A DNA stretch of 64,000 nucleotides from Pseudomonas sp. B21-028. Lineage in GTDB: Bacteria; Pseudomonadota; Gammaproteobacteria; Pseudomonadales; Pseudomonadaceae. Every line of letters starts with the position of its first letter. Position 1 is the stretch's first letter. Shown here piece after piece: positions 39,712 to 48,549 of this stretch. A program made the position numbers and the translations under genes. Location of the stretch: NCBI RefSeq assembly GCF_024749045.1, contig NZ_CP087184.1, positions 434,001 to 498,000 of the forward strand, in the 5' to 3' direction. A model generated the notes under the pieces. That model ran no database searches. It worked only from the letters and a program-made list of their open reading frames with translations, and had not been told where the DNA came from.

Positions 39712-41636
39712 TCGAATTCATGAACAGCGTTATCCGCAGCCGTGTCTCCCACGTGTTGCTCTGCCTTGCCGTGTCCTGTCCGCTGGTGTTTGCCGACGTG
39801 GCGCGGGCCGAGGAGGCACGTTGGCAGCTGGCGATGAACAATGCCGAATTGCGCGACGTGGTCGAAGAAATGTCCGCGATCCTGGACAAGACCGTGGTGC
39901 TCGATCCGAGGGTGTCGGGACGCATCTCCGTCATGTCCCGCGAAGCGTTGGATCGCGAAGGCGTGCGTCGGTTGTTCTATTCGGTGCTCGATGCCCACAA
40001 CTTCACCGTGATCGATGAAGGCGAGCGGATCCTGATCACCCCGGTTACCGATGGAAGGACCCGGGCCGGTGCCGACAACACGAAGGACCCGGCGCCCTCG
40101 CAGTTCGTCACCCGGGTCATCGACTTGCAGTCGAGCGTTGCGGCCGACGTTGCCGGACTGATTCGCCCTCTGGTATCGGGCGCTGGCTACATCGGGCCCT
40201 CGGTTTCCTCCAACGCGCTGGTGGTGACCGACACGGCCGCCAATGTGCAGCGCATCACCCGGGTCGCGCAGCAGCTGGACTCGGGGCGCAACCGCAATCA
40301 TGAGGTGGTGCAGTTGCGTCATGCCAGGGCCGGGGATGTTGCGTCGATCCTGGACGCTTCCGGCAGTAAGCGCGAGGCCGACACCGCAGGCTCGGTGATC
40401 GCCGACGCGCGCGGCAATCGCCTGGTGATCATCGGCGCGCCTCGGGTGCGTCAACGCCTGGCCGGGCTGGCCCGGACCCTGGACGTTCCGGCCTCTGCGG
40501 TCGAGGACACTGCACGGGTCATCCGCTTGCGCCACAGCGACGCCAAGCAACTGGCCGCGGTGCTGGAAGGCGTCGGGCAAGACAAGAAGGCCGTACCGGC
40601 TCAGGCCGGCCTGCGGGAAAGCGCTGGCGCCAACCCGTTCATGATCAAGGCCGACGAAAGCCAGAATGCCCTGGTGTTGATCGCCGAACCGGCCCAGGTC
40701 CGCACCATCGAGAATATCGTCCGGGAGCTGGACCAACCCCGGGCCCAGGTGCTCATCCACGCCGCCATCGTTGAAATTTCCGGAGACATTGCCGAAGCGC
40801 TGGGAGTGCAGTGGGGGATCAACAGTGGCAGCGCGACGGGGGTCATCAGTTTTTCGGGGACCAACACTCCGATCCTCGGCGAGCTGAACCCCAAGGACGT
40901 CGATGGCGTGCTCCTGCGGTTGGGGGGCGATCGCTTCAGTGCACTGATATCGGCGCTGGCGAGCAATACCCGCAGCAACCTGCTGTCCACGCCCAGCCTG
41001 CTGACCCTGGATAACCAGGAAGCGGAGATCATTGTCGGCAAGAACGTGCCGTTCAAGACCGGCTCCTACGCCACCAACGGCAGCGGTGCGGACAATCCCT
41101 TTACCACGGTGGAGCGCAAGGACGTCGGCATCAGTCTCAAGATCAAGCCCTACATCAATCAAGGTTCCTCCCTGCGCCTGGAGGTCCAGCAGGAAGTTTC
41201 GGACATTGCCCCGTCTGTTGCCGGCGTGGACTCCTCGGACCTGATCACCAACAAGCGGGCCCTGAAGAGCACGATCCTGGCGGACGATGGCGAAATCATC
41301 GTGATCGGCGGCCTGATCCGCGACGATGTCCGCTCCCAGGAAAGCGGCGTGCCGTTGTTGCGCGGCATTCCGTACCTGGGTGCCCTGTTTCGCTGGACCC
41401 GCGACACCCAGACCAAAAGCAACCTGATGGTGTTCCTGCGGCCCACTATCGTGCGTGGCAAGGAAGACCTGGCGGATGTCAGTCGCCAGCGCTACGACGC
41501 GCTCCGGGAGCTGAGCAAGCCGGGCTCGCGACAGAATAATTCGCTGTTGCTGCCCCGCGACGCTCGCCAGTTGTTCGAGTCCTCCAGGGAGGCTTCGTCG
41601 GCAGATCCGTTGCCGCAGAGTCGGGGTGACCTGTGA
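39708..41636 (+). CDS. gspD: GspD, type II secretion secretin
   Basis: GspD forms the outer-membrane channel. After a signal peptide (cut near ADVARA, residue ~34) come an N0 domain (WQLAMNNAELRDVVEEMSAIL), N1-N3 domains (VIDLQSSVAADVAGLIRPL; VVQLRHARAGDVASIL; VIRLRHSDAKQLAAVLEG) and the secretin core (QVLIHAAIVEISGDIAEALG, ending VPLLRGIPYLGALFRW). The GTG at 39708 overlaps the gspC stop (GTGA); an ATG at 39720 is an alternative. No pilotin-binding S-domain or pilotin gene is evident. Confidence 0.94.
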   Translation: MIEFMNSVIRSRVSHVLLCLAVSCPLVFADVARAEEARWQLAMNNAELRDVVEEMSAILDKTVVLDPRVSGRISVMSREALDREGVRRLFYSVLDAHNFTVIDEGERILITPVTDGRTRAGADNTKDPAPSQFVTRVIDLQSSVAADVAGLIRPLVSGAGYIGPSVSSNALVVTDTAANVQRITRVAQQLDSGRNRNHEVVQLRHARAGDVASILDASGSKREADTAGSVIADARGNRLVIIGAPRVRQRLAGLARTLDVPASAVEDTARVIRLRHSDAKQLAAVLEGVGQDKKAVPAQAGLRESAGANPFMIKADESQNALVLIAEPAQVRTIENIVRELDQPRAQVLIHAAIVEISGDIAEALGVQWGINSGSATGVISFSGTNTPILGELNPKDVDGVLLRLGGDRFSALISALASNTRSNLLSTPSLLTLDNQEAEIIVGKNVPFKTGSYATNGSGADNPFTTVERKDVGISLKIKPYINQGSSLRLEVQQEVSDIAPSVAGVDSSDLITNKRALKSTILADDGEIIVIGGLIRDDVRSQESGVPLLRGIPYLGALFRWTRDTQTKSNLMVFLRPTIVRGKEDLADVSRQRYDALRELSKPGSRQNNSLLLPRDARQLFESSREASSADPLPQSRGDL

Positions 41637-43105
41637 GCGAGTCCCAGGCCCCGCTACCCTTCGGCTTTGCCCGGCGCCACGGCGTGCTGCTGGACGGCGA
41701 AGGGGCTGCCGTGAGCCTGGTGATGCGTTGCGACGCGCCGCTGACTGCACTGGCCGAGGTTCGCCGGCTATGCGGCCGGGAACTGCCGATCCAGGTGCTG
41801 GAGCCCGCGCAATTCGCCACGCGTCTGGCCTGTGTCTATCGCCAGGGCCAGAGCGCTGCCGAACAGGTGGCCCAGGGGCTGGACGAGGAACTGGACTTGC
41901 TCAGCCTGGCCGATCAGCTGCCGCAGACCGCCGATTTGCTGGAGCAGCAGGGCGATGCGCCGATTATCCGCTTGATCAACGCGCTGCTCAGCGAAGCGGT
42001 CCGCGAACAGGCGTCGGACGTGCACCTGGAAACGTACGAGCAATACCTGTCGGTCCGCATGCGAGTCGACGGCCAGCTGCGAGAAATGCTCCGTCCGCGC
42101 CGGGAGCTGGCCAGCCTGCTGGTATCGCGGATCAAGGTCATGGCGCACCTGGATATCGCTGAAAAGCGAGTCCCTCAAGACGGCCGGATGGCGTTGCGGC
42201 TGGCCGGGCATGAGGTCGATGTACGGGTCTCGACCTTACCGTCGGCCCATGGCGAGCGCGTGGTGTTGCGCCTGCTCGACAAGCAGGCCGGGCGCCTGGA
42301 ACTGCCACGCCTGGGCCTGCCGGACGATACCCTGGCGAGCCTGCTTCGGTTGCTCGCCAAACCCCACGGTATCGTGTTGGTGACCGGGCCCACGGGCTCG
42401 GGGAAAACCACCAGCCTGTACGCGGCGCTCAGCAGCCTCAACCACCAGAGCCGCAACATCCTCACCGTCGAAGACCCGATCGAATATCACCTGCCGGGCA
42501 TCGGCCAGATGCCGGTCAACCCGAAGGTCGACATGACCTTCGCCCGTGGCTTGCGAGCCATTTTGCGCCAGGACCCGGACGTGGTGATGGTGGGCGAGAT
42601 CCGTGACCGCGAGACGGCGGAAATCGCAGTCCAGGCCTCCCTGACCGGTCACCTGGTGCTGTCGACCCTGCACACCAACAGCGCCGTCGGCGCGATCACG
42701 CGTCTGGTGGACATGGGCGTGGATGCCTATCTGCTGGCCTCGTCCCTGGCCGGCATCGTCGCCCAACGGTTGTTGCGGGCCCTGTGTCCGTCCTGCAAGA
42801 CCGCCTATGTCGCCGACGCCGCCACCTGTCGGCGCCTCGGGCTCGACGCCGACGCCGGGCCTCGGCTGTTCAGGGCCCGGGGCTGCGATGAATGCCAGGC
42901 AGGTTACCGGGGGCGTTTCGGCATCTATGAGCTGATCAGTGTCAGCAGTCCGTTGTCGCAGCTGATTCATCAGGGGGCTACCGAACAGGCGCTGGCGTTC
43001 GAGGCACGCAAGACCTCCCGCAGTCTGTTTCAGGACGGACGCCAGCGGGTCCTGGAAGGCCTGACCAGTGTCGATGAACTGCTGCGCATCACCCAGGAGG
43101 ATTAG
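41633..43105 (+). CDS. gspE: GspE, type II secretion ATPase
   Basis: This 490-residue cytoplasmic ATPase powers pseudopilus assembly. The N1E/N2E region (~1-140) is followed by the ATPase core: Walker A GPTGSGKTTS, an Asp box (NILTVEDPIEYHL), Walker B (VVMVGEIRDRETAEIA) and a His box (TGHLVLSTLHTN). The C-terminal zinc motif has four cysteines (CPSCK ... CDECQ). The GTG start overlaps the gspD stop by four bases. Confidence 0.96.
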   Translation: MSESQAPLPFGFARRHGVLLDGEGAAVSLVMRCDAPLTALAEVRRLCGRELPIQVLEPAQFATRLACVYRQGQSAAEQVAQGLDEELDLLSLADQLPQTADLLEQQGDAPIIRLINALLSEAVREQASDVHLETYEQYLSVRMRVDGQLREMLRPRRELASLLVSRIKVMAHLDIAEKRVPQDGRMALRLAGHEVDVRVSTLPSAHGERVVLRLLDKQAGRLELPRLGLPDDTLASLLRLLAKPHGIVLVTGPTGSGKTTSLYAALSSLNHQSRNILTVEDPIEYHLPGIGQMPVNPKVDMTFARGLRAILRQDPDVVMVGEIRDRETAEIAVQASLTGHLVLSTLHTNSAVGAITRLVDMGVDAYLLASSLAGIVAQRLLRALCPSCKTAYVADAATCRRLGLDADAGPRLFRARGCDECQAGYRGRFGIYELISVSSPLSQLIHQGATEQALAFEARKTSRSLFQDGRQRVLEGLTSVDELLRITQED

Positions 43106-43109
43106 CGCG

Positions 43110-44318
43110 ATGCCGACTTTCGACTATCGGGCCGAAGACACCCAGGGCCGGCGCCGCAAGGGACGGGTGGACGCCGACAGCGCCCGTCATGCCCGTCGGT
43201 TATTGCGCGAGCGCGGGTTGCTGCCCTGGGAATTGCGCGAGGGCGAGGCGCAAGCCAGCCTGGGCGCCCGCTTTGCCGGGGGACGCCTGAGCCCGGCCGA
43301 CCTGGCGTTGTTGACGTTGCAGCTCTCGACGCTGATCCAGGCCGGGTTACCTCTTGAAGAATCCCTGCGAGCCGTGGCGCAACAGAGCCAGAAGCGTCGC
43401 GTCGTCCACTTGTTGTCGGCGGTGCGCACGCGGGTCATGGAAGGCCACGCATTGGCCACGGCACTGAAAGCGTTCCCCCAGGCGTTCCCCGAACTGTTCT
43501 GCGCCACCGTCGCGGCGGGCGAACAATCCGGTCACCTGGGCCAGGTGCTGGAGCAACTGGCGACTTACACCCAGGCACGTCAGGCGTCTCGCCAGCGTAT
43601 TCAATTGGCGCTGGTGTACCCGCTGATTCTGCTGCTGGCCTGCGTTGCGATTGTCGCGTTTCTGCTGGGCTATGTGGTGCCGGATGTGGTGAGGATTTTC
43701 ATCGACAGTGGCCAGCCGTTGCCTTGGCTCACCCAGGCGCTGATCGCGCTGAGCGATGGGGTGCGCCGCTATGGGGCGCTGATGCTGGTAGCCCTGGCCG
43801 GGATGTTCGGGCTGTGGCGCTGGAGTCTGCGCCAGGCGGTGTGGCGCCTGCGCTGGCATCGCCTGCTGCTCAGGCTGCCGCTGTTGGGCGACGTGTTGCG
43901 GGCGATGGAAGCCGCCCGATTCGCCAGCACCCTGGCGATCCTGAGCCAGAGCGCCGTGCCCCTGGTCGAGGCTTTGCACATCGCCGCACAGGTCATCGGC
44001 AACCTGACCATCCGCGCCCGCATGGCCGACGTTGCCCGTTCGGTGCGCGAGGGCGGGACCCTGACCCGAGGCCTGGAACTGGGCGGCGATATTCCACCGC
44101 TGATGCTGCACATGATCGCCAGTGGTGAACGGGTCGGCGAGCTGGATCGCATGCTGGCCCGTGCCGCCGAACAACAGGAGGCCAGCCTCGCGGCGCGGAT
44201 CGCGCTGGTGGTGAGCCTTTTCGAACCGGCCATGTTGGTGGTGATGGGCAGCGTTGTGTTGCTGATCGTCATGGCCATTCTCCTGCCTATCTTGAGCCTC
44301 AACCAATTGGTGAATTGA
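43110..44318 (+). CDS. gspF: GspF, type II secretion inner-membrane platform protein
   Basis: This 402-residue polytopic protein has two repeated T2SSF cytoplasmic domains (LLTLQLSTLIQAGLPLEESL and FASTLAILSQSAVPLVEALH) and three membrane helices (~170-192, ~222-242, ~370-395). It anchors GspE and pseudopilin assembly. The ATG at 43110 follows aggaggattagcg. An upstream in-frame start at 43068 lies inside gspE and was rejected. Confidence 0.95.
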   Translation: MPTFDYRAEDTQGRRRKGRVDADSARHARRLLRERGLLPWELREGEAQASLGARFAGGRLSPADLALLTLQLSTLIQAGLPLEESLRAVAQQSQKRRVVHLLSAVRTRVMEGHALATALKAFPQAFPELFCATVAAGEQSGHLGQVLEQLATYTQARQASRQRIQLALVYPLILLLACVAIVAFLLGYVVPDVVRIFIDSGQPLPWLTQALIALSDGVRRYGALMLVALAGMFGLWRWSLRQAVWRLRWHRLLLRLPLLGDVLRAMEAARFASTLAILSQSAVPLVEALHIAAQVIGNLTIRARMADVARSVREGGTLTRGLELGGDIPPLMLHMIASGERVGELDRMLARAAEQQEASLAARIALVVSLFEPAMLVVMGSVVLLIVMAILLPILSLNQLVN

Positions 44319-44321
44319 TCG

Positions 44322-44777
44322 ATGAAACTTCAAAACTACCGGCCCGCACGCCTGCAACGCGGCTTTACGCTGATCGAAATCATGGTGGTAGTGGTCATCA
44401 TCGGCGTGCTGGGCGCCATGGTGGTGCCGCAGTTCATGAGCCGGCCCGATCAAGCCAAGGTCACGGCGGCCCGCACCGATATCCAGGCGATTGCCACCGC
44501 GCTGGAAATGTACCGGCTCGACAATTTCCATTACCCGTCGACCCGACAGGGCCTCGAGGCACTGAGCAAACGTCCGTCCGGCACGCCAGTGGCAAGAAAC
44601 TGGAACCCCAAGGGCTATCTGAAAAGCCTGCCGATCGATCCCTGGGGCACGCCCTATCAATATCTCCACCCTGGCCTCAAGGCTGCCGATGGCAGCTACG
44701 ACCTGTACTCGCTGGGTGCCGATGGCGAGCCGGGCGGTGAGGGCGTGGCGGCCGATATCGGCAACTGGGTCGAATGA
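44322..44777 (+). CDS. gspG: GspG, major pseudopilin
   Basis: The 151-residue major pseudopilin has a short basic leader ending RG before FTLIEIMVVVVIIGVLGAMV, with Phe+1 and Glu+5 as prepilin peptidase and pilus assembly require. The C-terminal domain has the usual calcium-site loop region (YLHPGLKAADGSYDLYSLGADGEPGGEG). The closest gene for a prepilin peptidase is not in this window. Confidence 0.97.
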   Translation: MKLQNYRPARLQRGFTLIEIMVVVVIIGVLGAMVVPQFMSRPDQAKVTAARTDIQAIATALEMYRLDNFHYPSTRQGLEALSKRPSGTPVARNWNPKGYLKSLPIDPWGTPYQYLHPGLKAADGSYDLYSLGADGEPGGEGVAADIGNWVE

Positions 44778-45247
44778 GCATGGGCCGGCGCTGCTGGGGC
44801 TTCACGTTGCTTGAACTGATGGTCGTCATTGTCCTGATCGGGGTATTGGCAGGCATGGTCAGCCTCGCCATCGGGCCAAGCCCGGCGCGTGAGGCGAGGC
44901 AGCAGGCACAGGACTTCATCCGTGTGGTGCAGCGGTTGCGCGAGCGAGCGGTGCTGGATGGGCTGGAATACGGTGTGCGGGTACAGCCTCGCGGCTATCA
45001 GGCGTTGCGACTCGGCCCCCGGGGGTGGACCGCCGTGGCGCCCATGCACCGGTTACCTGAAGGCATGACGCTGGGGCTGGAGCAGGACGGTCATGCCTGG
45101 GTCCTCGACGACACGCCAGGCACACCGCAATTGCTGATGCTCAGCAGCGATGAGATCAGCCCGTTCAGGTTGCTGGTGAAAATCGCCGGCCAGCGTATTG
45201 CGCGGGTGTCGAGCGATGGCCTGGCGGAGCCGTCGATTGATGAGTGA
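44774..45247 (+). CDS. gspH: GspH, minor pseudopilin
   Basis: The 157-residue minor pseudopilin has a very short leader (MSMGRRCWG) before FTLLELMVVIVLIGVLAGMV and a beta-rich C-terminal domain. Glu+5 is present. The start overlaps the gspG stop by four bases, and it overlaps gspI at the other end by eight. Confidence 0.9.
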   Translation: MSMGRRCWGFTLLELMVVIVLIGVLAGMVSLAIGPSPAREARQQAQDFIRVVQRLRERAVLDGLEYGVRVQPRGYQALRLGPRGWTAVAPMHRLPEGMTLGLEQDGHAWVLDDTPGTPQLLMLSSDEISPFRLLVKIAGQRIARVSSDGLAEPSIDE

Positions 45248-45623
45248 GTTTCGCCGACCGGCCGCCTGCCAGGGATTTACCTTGCTGGAGGTCATGATCG
45301 CCCTGTCGATTTTTGCCACGGTGGCAGCGGCGGCGCTGTCGGCCAGCCAGTTCGTGCTCAGGCAAAGTGTCGCGCTCGAGGACCGCCTGTTCGGTGCCTG
45401 GCTGGCCGACAACCAGTTGAGCGAGCTGCGCCTGCAAGCCGCCACTGCGCCGGGCCGACAGCACCTGACCCGGTCTATGGATCGTCGCGACTGGACCCTG
45501 CAACAGCGTATCGCCCCGGCCCGCGACCCCCGTCTGCTTCACGTCGAGATCCAGGTCGGCCGCGCTGGCAGCGCATCCGTCGTACACCGAATGACCGGGT
45601 GGATCCGCAACCGTCATGAATAG
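45240..45623 (+). CDS. gspI: GspI, minor pseudopilin
   Basis: The 127-residue minor pseudopilin has its ATG at 45240 (MSEFRRPAACQG), just before cleavage ahead of FTLLEVMIALSIFATVAAAAL. An upstream in-frame start at 45198 would lengthen the leader to an unlikely 26 residues. GspI nucleates the I-J-K pseudopilus tip. It overlaps gspH and gspJ by eight bases each. Confidence 0.92.
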   Translation: MSEFRRPAACQGFTLLEVMIALSIFATVAAAALSASQFVLRQSVALEDRLFGAWLADNQLSELRLQAATAPGRQHLTRSMDRRDWTLQQRIAPARDPRLLHVEIQVGRAGSASVVHRMTGWIRNRHE

Positions 45624-46149
45624 GCAGTCGGGGTTCACCTTGCTGGAATTGGTTATCGCCATCGCCCTCTTTGCGCTGCTCGGCCTCGCCGGTTGGCGTC
45701 TGTTCGACGCTGTCGTACGTACCCAGCAAGGGGCCGGTCAGCATGAGCGGGAAATCAGGGCCTTGCAGCGCGCCGTGGGCGTGATCGAGCGCGATGCCTG
45801 GCAGGCCGTGGCCGGGTCTGTCGTACTCGCCCCGGGGCGCCTGCAATTGCAGCGCAGCCATTGGCGCAATCCACTGGACCAGCCCCGCAGCGAACGGCAG
45901 ACGGTGAGCTATCGGCTCGAAGGCGCAGCGTTGTGGCGCGATAGCTTTGGCGAGGGAACGGCCACCCTGCAGCGGCAGAAACTGCTCGATGATGTCCGCA
46001 GTTTGAGCTGGCGCCTGTTTGACCCGCAGCAGGGTTGGCAAGGCGAAACCGCGGACGACGGCTGGCCGCTGGCATTGGAACTCATCGTGTCGGCGGGGCG
46101 CTTCGAACGGATCCGTCGGGTGCTGCTGTTGCCGGGAGCGCTGCCATGA
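45616..46149 (+). CDS. gspJ: GspJ, minor pseudopilin
   Basis: The 177-residue protein has leader MNRQSG before FTLLELVIAIALFALLGLAGWRL, with Glu+5 present. The conserved GspJ segment RAVGVIERDAWQAV follows the helix. It overlaps gspI by eight bases and gspK by four. Confidence 0.92.
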   Translation: MNRQSGFTLLELVIAIALFALLGLAGWRLFDAVVRTQQGAGQHEREIRALQRAVGVIERDAWQAVAGSVVLAPGRLQLQRSHWRNPLDQPRSERQTVSYRLEGAALWRDSFGEGTATLQRQKLLDDVRSLSWRLFDPQQGWQGETADDGWPLALELIVSAGRFERIRRVLLLPGALP

Positions 46150-46991
46150 CGCATCAACGCGGAGTGGCATTGATCAGTGTGCTGCTGGTGCTGAGCCTGG
46201 CGTTGCTGCTGGTCGGTGGAATGCTGCGCAGCCATCGCCTGTTGCTGCACAGCAGCGCGCAGCAACTGCAACAGGTCCAGTTGCGCCAACTGGGCCTGGC
46301 CGCTGAAGCCTGGGCGCGCGCCGTATTGGAAGGCAGCGTGGACAATCAGGCCGGGTCCATTGACCTGAGCCAGGACTGGGCCCGGCTGGCGTCTGCCCTG
46401 ACGCTGGACGACGCCGGGATCGAGGTTGATATCGAAGACCTGTCCGGGCGTCTGAACCTCAATCCGTTGTTGACCCGTGGGCAGATCGATCAAGTGACCT
46501 TGGGACGGTGGGCCCGGTTGCTCACCCTGCTGGATTTACCGGCGCTGTCGTTGCCCCAGGTCGGAGCTGTTCAGGAGTTGAGTCAGCTGCGTCTGTTGCC
46601 CGGCATCGACGGTCAGACCCTGCAACGCCTGGAACCCTGGGTGGCAGTGCTACCCGTGGACGCGCGGCTGAATATCAATACCGCACCGCAGCGTGTCCTG
46701 ATGGCCCTGGACGACATGGACGCCGGCGCTGCAAACGCCGTGATCGAGCGACGCTCCGACTCCCCCTACGCCAGTGTCCAGGCCTTCACCGGCGACCCGT
46801 TGTTGTCCGGCCTGGGCCTGAGCAGCCATGGCCTGGGGGTGAGCAGCCGCTGGTTCCGGATCACCGTGAGCGTGACTCAAGCGGACCGCCACCTGCGCCT
46901 GGCCTCGGACATCGAGCGTGATCCCGTGACCGGGCACTGGAGTGTTCGCCAGCGCCGTTTCTTACCCCTCAGCCCCAGTGAGCTTCCTTGA
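46146..46991 (+). CDS. gspK: GspK, tip minor pseudopilin
   Basis: GspK has 281 residues. Its hydrophobic N-terminal helix after RG (VALISVLLVLSLALLLVGGML) lacks Glu at +5, as is normal for this tip subunit. The large globular domain contains IEDLSGRLNLNPLL and the helix-hairpin region LNINTAPQRVLMAL. The ATG at 46146 overlaps the gspJ stop. The upstream in-frame extension from 46035 lies within gspJ and was rejected. Confidence 0.92.
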   Translation: MTHQRGVALISVLLVLSLALLLVGGMLRSHRLLLHSSAQQLQQVQLRQLGLAAEAWARAVLEGSVDNQAGSIDLSQDWARLASALTLDDAGIEVDIEDLSGRLNLNPLLTRGQIDQVTLGRWARLLTLLDLPALSLPQVGAVQELSQLRLLPGIDGQTLQRLEPWVAVLPVDARLNINTAPQRVLMALDDMDAGAANAVIERRSDSPYASVQAFTGDPLLSGLGLSSHGLGVSSRWFRITVSVTQADRHLRLASDIERDPVTGHWSVRQRRFLPLSPSELP

Positions 46992-48094
46992 TGAAAACCT
47001 GGCTTTACCTGACCGCCGAAGGCGCGGGCGCCCCTTGTGCCAATTGGCGTTGTTGCGTGTGGTCGCCCTCGGGTGAACGCCATTGTCTGCCGTTGCACGA
47101 AGCCGCTCGCGAGTTGCACGGGCGGGTGGTCGATGTGCTGTTGCCGATGGAAATGTGCAGCTGGATGCGTAGCGATCCCTGGCCCTCTCGACGCCAGCCC
47201 CGACCCCAGGCCCTGGCATTCGCCATCGAAGAGCAGTTGAGCGAGAACCTCGAAGCGCTGCACATCGGCATCGGTCTACGGGATCGTCAACAGTGCTATC
47301 CGCTGCTGGTGATCCAGCGGGCCCGACTCCAGGCGCTACTGGCGCTGCTCGACGATCATGACATCGATGTCCGGGCGATACATGTCGATGCCGAACTGAT
47401 CGCCGAGGACAAGGCTTTCGGGGTGCGCTGGTTCGGTCGCTGGCTGTTGGGCGGGGCGTTGCCGGCGCGGATGGCGCTGTCGGCCCAAACCTTGGCAACA
47501 CTCAAACCGAGCCTGCCCGGGGACATCCACTGGCTGGACGAGGCCACCGACCGCCCGGGCATCGACGAGTGGCTACTGAGTACCGAGGGACATCCCATCA
47601 ACCTGTTGCAAGGCGAGTTCCGACGGCGTCGTCAGCGTCTGCCCTGGCGCGGTGTGGCGACGGCCGCGCTGGGGATGTTCCTGCTTGCCTGGGCGTTCGA
47701 TGAAGCCCGCATCGGTTTTCTGCACAACGAAACCCGCCGTCTGCATGCGCAAGCCGAGCAGCAATTCAGGTCGCTGTATCCCGGGCAGGATCACCTTGTT
47801 GATCTGGCGGCGCAGTTCCAGGCATTGCAGCAGCGTCGCGGTCAACACCAACTCACCCAGGTCGGTCGGCTGGTCCGCCTGACGGAACAAGTGATTGGCG
47901 CCAGTCCTGTCGAGGTGCAGCAGATCGAGTTCCGAGAGCACGAAGGCTGGAAAATCCAACTGATGGCCAGCAACTTCATCGAGCTTGAACAGCTGCGTGA
48001 GCGCGGACAGCAAAACGGCCTGCCCGTCACCTTGGGCAGCGCCAGCAAGCAGAACAACCGGGTACAGGCGACCCTTACCCTGGAGGACAGTTGA
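46991..48094 (+). CDS. gspL: GspL, type II secretion inner-membrane platform protein
   Basis: The 367-residue protein has a cytoplasmic actin-like domain (~1-210) that binds GspE, a membrane helix (~220-236, LPWRGVATAALGMFLLAWAF) and a periplasmic ferredoxin-like domain that pairs with GspM. The ATG overlaps the gspK stop by one base; a TTG one codon upstream is also in frame. Confidence 0.9.
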   Translation: MKTWLYLTAEGAGAPCANWRCCVWSPSGERHCLPLHEAARELHGRVVDVLLPMEMCSWMRSDPWPSRRQPRPQALAFAIEEQLSENLEALHIGIGLRDRQQCYPLLVIQRARLQALLALLDDHDIDVRAIHVDAELIAEDKAFGVRWFGRWLLGGALPARMALSAQTLATLKPSLPGDIHWLDEATDRPGIDEWLLSTEGHPINLLQGEFRRRRQRLPWRGVATAALGMFLLAWAFDEARIGFLHNETRRLHAQAEQQFRSLYPGQDHLVDLAAQFQALQQRRGQHQLTQVGRLVRLTEQVIGASPVEVQQIEFREHEGWKIQLMASNFIELEQLRERGQQNGLPVTLGSASKQNNRVQATLTLEDS

Positions 48095-48549
48095 TGAGCC
48101 TCAGTGGATGGACACGCCTGAAGCAGGTCTGGGAAAGCATGTCCTGCCGCGAGCAACGGTTATTGCTGGGCCTCGCCGGGCTGACCCTGGTGGTCGTGGG
48201 TTATACCTCGATCTGGCAACCCACCCGCCAACGCCTGGAGATCGCCGAGCGACAATATCGCCAACAGGCACAACTGACCGCACGGATCCAGCGCGCCGAG
48301 CCCGACCGGGACACCAGCGCCGCACTGCGCCCGTTGTCGGTACGAGTCAACGACAGTGCGACAACGGCGGGCTTGGACATCGCCGAAATGGAGATCGAGG
48401 GCGATTCGTTTCGGCTCACCGTCACCGGCGATGCCAATTCGCTGCTCAATTGGTTGGATCGTCACGAGCGGGACGGCGCGGCCGTGCGATCGTTGGCCTT
48501 GGAAGCGCGCGATGGCGTGTTGGAAGCGCGGGTGATGTTGCGTCAGTGA
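48094..48549 (+). CDS. gspM: GspM, type II secretion inner-membrane platform protein
   Basis: The 151-residue protein has a short cytoplasmic tail, one membrane helix (~22-40, LLLGLAGLTLVVVGYTSIW) and a periplasmic ferredoxin-like domain (RPLSVRVNDSATTAGLDIAEMEIEGDSFRLTVTGDANSLLNWL). Its last eight or nine codons (LEARVMLRQ) are the first element of the tandem array that follows. It is the final gene of the operon; no gspN or prepilin peptidase gene follows. Confidence 0.9.
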   Translation: MSLSGWTRLKQVWESMSCREQRLLLGLAGLTLVVVGYTSIWQPTRQRLEIAERQYRQQAQLTARIQRAEPDRDTSAALRPLSVRVNDSATTAGLDIAEMEIEGDSFRLTVTGDANSLLNWLDRHERDGAAVRSLALEARDGVLEARVMLRQ

